From the NCBI GenBank assembly GCA_011523315.1, contig WTHE01000548.1:1-5590 (forward strand): a stretch of DNA of 5,590 bases. The letters run 5' to 3'. The notes below the pieces were generated by a model. That model saw only the letters and a program-made list of their open reading frames with translations, was not told the origin of the DNA and did not search any database. The first letter of the stretch is position 1; each line of letters opens with the position of its first letter. The position numbers were made by a program, and so were the translations under genes. The stretch is from Candidatus Binatota bacterium (lineage in GTDB: Bacteria; Desulfobacterota; Binatia; Bin18). This document shows positions 1-4,886 of this stretch, one piece after another.

Positions 1-1
1 C

Positions 2-379
2 ACCAAGAGCTGTGGGGTGTGGCAAGGGCCAGCGATCAAGACGTTCCAACCTGGGCCAACGCCGAGTGATCTTGTTGTCATACTGCTACGACGGAAGACT
101 TCTGTAACGGGTGTCCCGTATGCTTTTCTGGTTGTCGCCTACGGCGATCATACGTTTCAGGCCTACCTCCCGTCCCCGAAACAGGACAGCGCAATCTATG
201 GCCGAGATATGGAGATTCGGCCACTTCCGACACCGTATAAGGATAATCCATTGTACGGGAATGCGCGTGTAGAACCGCTGGACGTGTACGAGCGAACGGC
301 TTCGATCGTACTTGGCTTTGAGCAGATAGAAGATCAGGACTTAGAGTTACTGCGAAAATACAGCAGAAAAATTTTATGA
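2..379 (+). CDS. hypothetical protein, possibly 5'-partial
   Basis: The reading frame is open from the left edge of the window to a TGA at 377-379. A GTG at 17 could be the start (120 residues), with only a weak AAGAG at 5-9 in front of it, so the gene may equally begin outside the window. The protein is mixed alpha/beta with no signal peptide or membrane segment, and ends in a basic tail (RKYSRKIL). I do not recognise the family. The end, with VLGFEQIEDQDLELLRKY, has the shape of the last strand and helix of PilZ-type domains, but the RxxxR and DxSxxG ligand motifs of PilZ are not seen, so this is only a suggestion. Codon use is relaxed (many A/T third positions) compared with the minus-strand operon, which suggests a different origin. 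The opposite strand is also open here but gives a much less protein-like product. Confidence 0.5.
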   Translation, partial: TKSCGVWQGPAIKTFQPGPTPSDLVVILLRRKTSVTGVPYAFLVVAYGDHTFQAYLPSPKQDSAIYGRDMEIRPLPTPYKDNPLYGNARVEPLDVYERTASIVLGFEQIEDQDLELLRKYSRKIL

Positions 380-401
380 CAGGGGAAACCGGGGGAATCT
401 T

Positions 402-424
402 CAGGTAAGGCAGGTGAGGCAGGA
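402..424 (+). repeat. 9-bp direct tandem repeat CAGGTRAGG
   Basis: CAGGTAAGG (402-410) is followed directly by CAGGTGAGG (411-419) and a partial third copy CAGGA (420-424). It lies in the gap between the hypothetical gene and the oxidoreductase remnant. No function can be assigned. Confidence 0.7.
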
Positions 425-427
425 TAT

Positions 428-447
428 GCAATTGGGGTGACAATTGC
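428..447. repeat. perfect 7-bp inverted repeat, GCAATTG-6-CAATTGC
   Basis: GCAATTG (428-434) and CAATTGC (441-447) are exact reverse complements separated by GGGTGA (435-440). The dyad sits where the oxidoreductase-like reading frame begins, and its spacer holds the TGA that closes that frame upstream. It could be an operator, a small hairpin, or a recombination or insertion scar. There is no U-tract after it, so a terminator is unlikely. Confidence 0.6.
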
Positions 448-593
448 TGTTTTCGCATCTCAAAGAGTGCAAAGAGGCCGGTATCGACGAGGTCGTCATC
501 GACACCAGCTTTTTTGGCGAGATGCGCGGCCCGGACGACTGGACTGCCCAGCCCGACTTTTTCAAGCCGCTACTCGACGAGGCCCACGCCTGA
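441..593 (+). pseudogene. C-terminal remnant of a probable LLM-type flavin oxidoreductase
   Basis: The plus-strand frame between the TGA at 438-440 and the TGA at 591-593 encodes about 50 residues that read as a genuine protein end. A helix LKECKEAGIDE runs into a strand EVVID, followed by a loop and a last helix FFKPLLDEAHA. This helix-strand-helix pattern is what the last repeat of luciferase-like (LLM class) TIM-barrel oxidoreductases shows, and codon use is GC-rich like the operon. The family's usual length is about 280-350 residues, so some 85% is missing. The sequence upstream in the other two frames shows no continuation, so this is a truncation and not a simple frameshift. A TTG at 444 could start a 49-residue peptide but has no convincing ribosome binding site. 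Assignment to LLM is moderate; that it is a coding tail is more certain. It converges on the dioxygenase gene with 23 bp between the two stop codons. Confidence 0.5.
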
Positions 594-616
594 GCACGGA
601 GACCGAGGTAGCGGCG

Positions 617-1510
617 CTAATCCTGCGGGCTGGCGTCGAAGCCGCCCGATTCGGGCTGGTGGCCGTACATGTCTTCGACGTAGTACTCCGACTGATGGGT
701 CGCCGGCCGGCCGCCATAGCCGTACTCGAACATCCAGCCCGACGGGCTGCCGAAGTAGAAGGAGTACATGTGGTCGTTCGAGTGCTTGCCGGGCAGAATC
801 TGGACCGGAATCTTGTGCTTGCGGACTAGGTCGTAGGTCAGCCCCACGTCGTCGGCGTTATCGACCTCGATCATGATGTGGTTGAGGCGGCGCTTGCCGT
901 CGCCGACGCCAAAGGCCACGCTGTGGTCGCGCTCGTTACAGTGCATGAAGGTTGGTGTTACGACCTGGTCGCCCATCCGAATCTTGTACTCGACGCCGCC
1001 CCGCATGCCGAGCGCCTTATAGAAATGATAGGCCGCCGTGCTGTCCGGCTGGTGAATAATGCAGTGGCCGAGCCCGCCGCTGCCGGTCTTGAACCGGCCG
1101 TGCATGCCCCGGCCGGGATGGAAGGGCCGGCGAAAGTGGACCTCCGGGCCGTGGAAGATCTCGATTGGATTGCCGCCCGGATCGGTCAGCTTGAGCACGG
1201 CCAGCACCCGCCGCTCGGCGGCCTCGTCGTCTGAGCCGAGCCGGTAGGGAATCTCGGCGGTGGTCAGCTGGTGCTGCATCTGGTCGAACTCTTCAGCCCC
1301 GGCGACCCGGAAGCCCAGATAGCTCAGATCGTCGCTGCCGTCGTCGTGCAGCACCAGACGGTGGTGCCAGTAATCCATGCGCAGATAGCAGCGGTCGGAC
1401 TCGCCGTCGTCGCTGACTTCAAAGCCGACCACCGTGGCCGCAAAATCCTTCCAGGCCGCGCTGTCTTTGACCCCGACTCCCATATACCCGAGTTCTGTTA
1501 CCTGAACCAT
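617..1510 (-). CDS. BphC-like type I extradiol ring-cleavage dioxygenase (two-domain VOC)
   Basis: Predicted cytoplasmic Fe(II) enzyme that opens a catechol next to its hydroxyls (meta cleavage) using O2. At 297 residues it matches the length of 2,3-dihydroxybiphenyl 1,2-dioxygenases and HsaC. The N-terminal VOC domain (about 1-130) has lost its metal site, as usual; the C-terminal domain (about 143-270) carries His149, His211 and Glu262 as metal ligands. The second-shell residues corresponding to BphC His195, His241 and Tyr250 are also present as His196 (in RDHSVAF), His243 (in GKHSNDHM) and Tyr252 (in SFYFGSPSG), so the site looks fully active. ATG at 1510 is preceded by AGGAGG at 1516-1521, five bases upstream. 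It is the last gene of the minus-strand operon, downstream of the FAH-family gene. The substrate could be a biaryl-, steroid- or alkyl-catechol; sequence alone does not decide. Confidence 0.9.
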   Translation of the reverse strand: MVQVTELGYMGVGVKDSAAWKDFAATVVGFEVSDDGESDRCYLRMDYWHHRLVLHDDGSDDLSYLGFRVAGAEEFDQMQHQLTTAEIPYRLGSDDEAAERRVLAVLKLTDPGGNPIEIFHGPEVHFRRPFHPGRGMHGRFKTGSGGLGHCIIHQPDSTAAYHFYKALGMRGGVEYKIRMGDQVVTPTFMHCNERDHSVAFGVGDGKRRLNHIMIEVDNADDVGLTYDLVRKHKIPVQILPGKHSNDHMYSFYFGSPSGWMFEYGYGGRPATHQSEYYVEDMYGHQPESGGFDASPQD

Positions 1511-1525
1511 GTCGTCCTCCTGTGA

Positions 1526-1564
1526 CGCTATCTTGGCGCTATCTTGGCGCTATCTTGGCGCTAT
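1526..1564. repeat. 11-bp tandem repeat, three full copies plus a partial
   Basis: The unit CGCTATCTTGG occurs at 1526-1536, 1537-1547 and 1548-1558, with CGCTAT at 1559-1564. It fills the gap between the FAH-family stop codon and the ribosome binding site of the dioxygenase gene. On the minus strand each unit contains TAG. Because 11 is not a multiple of 3, the copies put a TAG in every reading frame, and the FAH gene's own TAG (1561-1563) lies in the outermost copy. Confidence 0.9.
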
Positions 1565-2436
1565 ATTCTGGGCGTGCCCTCCGGCTCGGCAATGACCCGA
1601 CTCTCAAGCTGGCCGATCTTGGCAATCGCAATCCGCACCACATCGCCGGCTTTCAAGAATTGGGGCGGCTTCATGGCCGCACCCACACCGCCCGGCGTGC
1701 CGGTCGAAATGATATCGCCCGGCTCCAGCGTGAACGCGGTGGACAGGTGGGCGACCAGCTCGAAGCAGTCGAACAGCAGTTCGCGGGTGTTGGAGTGTTG
1801 GCGCGACTCGCCATTGACCCAGGTCTGGAGTTCCAGGCCGTGGGGATCGCCGATTTCGTCTGCGGTGACAAGACACGGACCGAGCGGACAGTGGGTATCA
1901 AACGACTTGCCCATGGTGAAGGTCGGCACGCGCCGCTGCCAGTCCCGGACGCTCACGTCGTTGGCGATGGTGTAGCCGACGATCACCTCGGCCGCGCGGC
2001 TCTTTGGTACGTGACGACAGCGCCGACCGATGACTACGGCCAGCTCGCCCTCGTAGTCCAGCTTGTCCGACACGCGGGGCAGGTGGATCACGTCGGTCGG
2101 GCCGGTTACCGCGGTGGATTGTTTGTTGAAGATCAGCGGAAACTGGGGCGTATCCCGGCCGGTCTCGGCGATATGATCCTTGTAGTTGAGGCCGACGGCC
2201 AGAATCTTTGGCGGTCGCACAATCGGCGCGGCAAGGCTGACCTCGTCGAGCGCCAGTCTGGCCGTCGTACCCGCGGCCGCCTGCCGGGCCGTCTCCAGAG
2301 CCGCATCGCCGGCCTCCAGAAAGGCGCGCATTTCTGCTGGCAGGTCTGGCGCGGCCTGGGACAAGTCCACCACGCCGTCCTGGTCCAGGACCCCGATACG
2401 GGTCGAGTCGGCGTGGCTAAAGGTGACGAGCTTCAT
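1561..2436 (-). CDS. FAH-family hydrolase (fumarylacetoacetase/HpaG/MhpD-like)
   Basis: Member of the fumarylacetoacetate hydrolase superfamily, Mg2+ or Mn2+ enzymes that hydrolyse, hydrate, isomerise or decarboxylate the 2-oxo acids formed after aromatic ring cleavage. With the start chosen here it has 291 residues, the normal length for the class. A short N-terminal domain (1-70) precedes the catalytic domain (71-291), which begins at PPKILAVGLNY. The metal triad is Glu129 and Glu131 (in DYEGELAVVIG) plus Asp160 (in NDVSVRD), with the 31-residue spacing I recall for FAHD1-type enzymes. His88 and Glu91 (NYKDHIAE) form the lid pair, Lys177 lies in GKSFDT, and the STGTPGGVG loop is at 244-252. 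The frame is open upstream, but ATG 2436 has AAGGAGG in front and the 28 residues upstream do not look like the family. It lies between the monooxygenase and dioxygenase genes, so ring-fission product processing is the likely role; the exact reaction is not determined. Confidence 0.88.
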   Translation of the reverse strand: MKLVTFSHADSTRIGVLDQDGVVDLSQAAPDLPAEMRAFLEAGDAALETARQAAAGTTARLALDEVSLAAPIVRPPKILAVGLNYKDHIAETGRDTPQFPLIFNKQSTAVTGPTDVIHLPRVSDKLDYEGELAVVIGRRCRHVPKSRAAEVIVGYTIANDVSVRDWQRRVPTFTMGKSFDTHCPLGPCLVTADEIGDPHGLELQTWVNGESRQHSNTRELLFDCFELVAHLSTAFTLEPGDIISTGTPGGVGAAMKPPQFLKAGDVVRIAIAKIGQLESRVIAEPEGTPRI

Positions 2437-2443
2437 ACGGGTT

Positions 2444-2450
2444 CCTCCTT
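2444..2450 (-). promoter_or_regulatory. ribosome binding site AAGGAGG deciding the FAH-family start
   Basis: On the minus strand AAGGAGG ends seven bases before ATG 2436-2434. This favours that start over the upstream in-frame start at 2520, which would overlap the monooxygenase gene by 50 bp. Confidence 0.8.
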
Positions 2451-2470
2451 TGCGGGTGCCTGTTCGCGGC

Positions 2471-4021
2471 TCAGCTTTTTCCCCCGGCACGCCCTCCCGG
2501 GCGACCGACATCCGTCGCATCTATCAGGTCTGGCGCGGTCCAGCCGTCCAGGTCGTAGTCGGCCATGCAGTCGTCAACAAACGCCTTGAGTTCGTCGACC
2601 CGCCCGCTGGCCATGGCCGCCGGCAGATTCTCAAGCCGGATGTTTTCATAGTTGCCGGCATAATTGCGCTCGTACAGCTCGTGGCGTCCGCCGAACTCCG
2701 AGCCAACCGCATCCCACAGGAGTTTGAGCAGCTTGACCCGTTCCAGCGCGTCGTAGTTGTTGGAGCCGCGCAGATACTTGTCGAGGTAGGGACGCAGCTC
2801 CGGGGTTTTGAAATCCACCGCGTGGGAGTTGAGGTAGATCAGCCCGCTCGAAATCGTCTGCTCGACAATCTCCTTGATGCGCGGGTAGGCGCTGGCGGCC
2901 AAGGTGCGGTAGGCCAGACCATACTCGGTGTTGGGCTGGACGGCGCCGGACACCCACGGCTCCGGGGTTTTGATCATGGCCTCGGTCAGACCCCAGAAGG
3001 TATGCCGCCAGGCCAGGACCTCACCGAGGTGGACCTGGGCGCTGCGCAGTTCCTGGCCGCCGACCGCCTCAACAGCCTTGAGCAGCAGGCCGCTGAAGAA
3101 ATCGAGCTTGACCGCAAAACGGGTGCAGCCGTGCAGGGTGAAGCGCGGAATAAAGCCCGAGCCGGGGAAGAAGGCGTTGGCCTTGTCCACATCGCGGTAG
3201 ACGAACAGATCCTCCCACGGGATGAGCACGTGGTCCAGAATCAGGATGGCGTCGTTTTCGTCCAGACGCGAGGACAGGGGATAGTCAAACGGACTGCCCA
3301 TAGTGGCTGCGGCCAGTTCGTAGGACGGCCGACAGATGAGCTTCACCCCCGGCTGGTCCATGGGAATCATGGCAAACAGCGCCATCTCGGGCCGGCTGAG
3401 CGGCGTCGGGCCGTAGAAGCCGATAAAATTGTAGTGGGTCAGGGCCGAGCCCGTGGCCACGACCTTGGCCCCGCTGACAACGACGCCGGCGTCGGTTTCC
3501 TTCTCGACATGGACGTAGACATCGCTGACCTCGTCGGGTGGGCGCCCCTTGTCGGTCGGCGGGTTGACCAGGGCGTGGTTCAGGAACAGGCAGCGTTCCT
3601 GGGTCTGACGATACCAGCGTCGGGCGTTGTCCTGATAGGGTGCGTAAAACTCGGCATTCGCCCCCAGCGTGGCCGTCAGGCTGGCCTTGTAGTCGGGCGA
3701 GCGCCCCATCCAGCCGTAGGAGATACGCGCCCACTCGGCAATCGCGTCGCGGCTGCCGACCAGGTCGGCCGTGTCGCGGGGGACTCTGTAGAACTTGTGG
3801 GTGAAGCCGCCACTGCCGGTATCGGTCTCGGTGGTCAGTGTGGGGCTCTTGTCGGGATCGTGCAGGGCGTCATACATGCGGGCCAGCATCCGGGCCGCGT
3901 TCCGAAAGGCGGGATGCCGGGTAACGTCTGTGACTCGCTCGCCATAGATCCAGACTTCGCGGCCGTCACGCAGGCTGTCGAGGAACTCCTGGCCGGTAAA
4001 GGGGCGCACGGTGTGGGTCAC
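2471..4021 (-). CDS. HpaB-family FADH2-dependent aromatic monooxygenase
   Basis: Large oxygenase component of a two-component system: it uses FADH2 from a separate reductase and O2 to hydroxylate a phenol, usually ortho to the OH, giving a catechol. With GTG 4021 it has 516 residues, against about 520 for E. coli HpaB. Family landmarks are GERVTDVTRHPAFRN (27-41), MGRSPDY (105-111), an NHALVNP segment (148-154) and GSEFGGRHELYERNYAGNY (440-458). Arg107, Tyr111 and His149 sit at a constant +7 offset from the substrate-contacting Arg100, Tyr104 and His142 that I recall for Thermus HpaB, so phenol recognition looks kept. Relatives include chlorophenol monooxygenases (TftD/HadA) and PvcC, so the substrate is open. 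A frame extension to GTG 4120 adds 33 residues unlike the family. The FAH-family gene starts 34 bp downstream, and the VOC gene ends 102 bp upstream. No HpaC-type reductase is in the window. Confidence 0.9.
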   Translation of the reverse strand: MTHTVRPFTGQEFLDSLRDGREVWIYGERVTDVTRHPAFRNAARMLARMYDALHDPDKSPTLTTETDTGSGGFTHKFYRVPRDTADLVGSRDAIAEWARISYGWMGRSPDYKASLTATLGANAEFYAPYQDNARRWYRQTQERCLFLNHALVNPPTDKGRPPDEVSDVYVHVEKETDAGVVVSGAKVVATGSALTHYNFIGFYGPTPLSRPEMALFAMIPMDQPGVKLICRPSYELAAATMGSPFDYPLSSRLDENDAILILDHVLIPWEDLFVYRDVDKANAFFPGSGFIPRFTLHGCTRFAVKLDFFSGLLLKAVEAVGGQELRSAQVHLGEVLAWRHTFWGLTEAMIKTPEPWVSGAVQPNTEYGLAYRTLAASAYPRIKEIVEQTISSGLIYLNSHAVDFKTPELRPYLDKYLRGSNNYDALERVKLLKLLWDAVGSEFGGRHELYERNYAGNYENIRLENLPAAMASGRVDELKAFVDDCMADYDLDGWTAPDLIDATDVGRPGGRAGGKS

Positions 4022-4029
4022 GGCTGTCT

Positions 4030-4035
4030 CTCCTT
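4030..4035 (-). promoter_or_regulatory. ribosome binding site AAGGAG deciding the monooxygenase start
   Basis: On the minus strand AAGGAG ends eight bases before the GTG at 4021-4019, whose product begins with the expected HpaB-family N-terminus. This supports GTG 4021 over the longer frame starting at 4120. Confidence 0.75.
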
Positions 4036-4075
4036 CACGGCCTGCCGCGCTCCGGCGGGAGAGCGGTGAGCCGTG
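4036..4075 (-). promoter_or_regulatory. potential leader hairpin abutting the monooxygenase RBS
   Basis: On the minus strand CACGGC (4075-4070) can pair with GCCGTG (4041-4036), and an inner CGCTC/GAGCG stem can form within the enclosed segment. The outer stem ends directly at AAGGAG. There is no U-run, so it is not a typical terminator. It may affect translation or RNA stability, but in GC-rich DNA it could also be chance. Confidence 0.35.
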
Positions 4076-4123
4076 GGAGGCGAGGGAGGAGGCGCAGTGA
4101 ACGGGCGCTGCGCCGGACACGGG

Positions 4124-4816
4124 CTAGCCCGCCTTGGGCTGCACCGGCGGGGTCGTCTCACTGAGCCTGGCCGTCACGTCCTCGTCGGACATGCGGTAGA
4201 CCGCATCCTGACCCGGCGGAAAGCGCATGGGCGGGTTGTCGGGATCGACCGTCGGATTCTGAACCGTGCCGCTGCGCGATTCAAAGGGCTGGGGGTGTTT
4301 GTAGCGCTCAAGCTCTTCCCGGCTGATGCCGTTCAGCCCGACGACCTCGGGATCGATCCAGGCTTCCTGGTCAATCGCCCCGCCTTCTGAGGTCGAGAAC
4401 TCCAGCATCAGGCCCTCGGGGCCGGCAAAGTAGATCGACTTGCAAAAGCCGTGGTCGAGCGGCCCCATCACCCAGTGGCCGTGGCTGCGCAGCCGGTCGC
4501 GCATGCTCAGCAGCTCTTCCTCGGTGTCCACGTTGAGAGCCAGGTGCTGCATGGCGCCCGGGGCAACCAGACCCGCCGTCCAGCTGGCGTGCGACACGCC
4601 CTCCTGGGGCTGAATCTCGCCACTCTCCGGCCCCTGGACAAAGGCGATGGACGAGCTGTCGTTCATTCTCACAAAGCCGTGGTAGGTGTTTTTCACGCTG
4701 TGCATCCAGTACAGCGCGACCAGCTCCATGCCCAGCACCTGGGTGAAAAACTCGATCTGAGCCTTCATGTCTTTGGTACAAATGGCCAGATGGTGTACGC
4801 CGTTCGGTAAGCCCAT
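4124..4816 (-). CDS. single-domain VOC metalloprotein with C-terminal extension
   Basis: Vicinal-oxygen-chelate (glyoxalase/extradiol dioxygenase superfamily) protein of 230 residues. The two beta-alpha-beta modules span about residues 6-62 and 89-142. The metal ligands appear complete: His9 (in VHHLAI), His91 (in MQHLALNV) and Glu139 (in LMLEFST). Single-domain members usually have about 130-150 residues; here a tail of about 85 (145-230) follows, rich in Pro, Asp and Glu, with ISREELERYKHP and a Pro-rich end, for which I recognise no domain. The start ATG 4816 has AGGAGG at 4824-4829. It is the first gene after a promoter-like site and lies upstream of the monooxygenase gene, so it probably acts on a pathway intermediate as a dioxygenase, isomerase or hydrolase-like enzyme. 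The sequence does not tell which. Confidence 0.85.
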   Translation of the reverse strand: MGLPNGVHHLAICTKDMKAQIEFFTQVLGMELVALYWMHSVKNTYHGFVRMNDSSSIAFVQGPESGEIQPQEGVSHASWTAGLVAPGAMQHLALNVDTEEELLSMRDRLRSHGHWVMGPLDHGFCKSIYFAGPEGLMLEFSTSEGGAIDQEAWIDPEVVGLNGISREELERYKHPQPFESRSGTVQNPTVDPDNPPMRFPPGQDAVYRMSDEDVTARLSETTPPVQPKAG

Positions 4817-4850
4817 AGTCGTCCCTCCTGTGTTTGCGTTTGCGTGGCCC

Positions 4851-4880
4851 GTTCTAGGCTATGCCTTTCCGTCTTGTCAA
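4851..4880 (-). promoter_or_regulatory. candidate sigma-70-type promoter for the four-gene operon
   Basis: On the minus strand a perfect TTGACA (4880-4875) is followed after 18 bases by TAGAAC (4856-4851), a 4-of-6 match to TATAAT. Initiation would fall near 4844, giving a leader of about 28 bases that includes the AGGAGG of the VOC gene. It fits in the 70-bp gap after the amidohydrolase stop codon. Confidence 0.45.
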
Positions 4881-4886
4881 GCTGGC

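Noticed and set aside
78..458. Minus-strand frame opposite the left-end hypothetical gene
   Set aside because: The plus-strand product has a more natural amino-acid mix, whereas this one is rich in Pro, Arg and Ser and crosses the dyad and tandem repeat.
594..616. Possible bidirectional terminator between the convergent stop codons
   Set aside because: I found no stem followed by a T-run in these 23 bases or immediately beside them.
437..829. Plus-strand frame starting with GTG at 437
   Set aside because: It reads through the oxidoreductase remnant in the wrong frame and continues antisense into the dioxygenase gene. The product is arginine/alanine-rich and not protein-like.
1522..2589. Plus-strand open frame of 355 codons antisense to the FAH-family gene
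   Set aside because: Same antisense effect; the translation is unlike any family and it covers the repeat and three gene boundaries.
2186..4069. Long plus-strand open frame of 627 codons antisense to the monooxygenase gene
   Set aside because: It is a mirror of a GC-rich coding gene with strong third-position bias. Its product is low-complexity, with no family-like motifs, while the opposite strand encodes a clear HpaB-family protein.
4022..4120. N-terminal extension of the monooxygenase to the in-frame GTG at 4120
   Set aside because: The extra 33 residues do not match the family's N-terminus, and a good RBS precedes GTG 4021, which gives the expected ~516-residue length.
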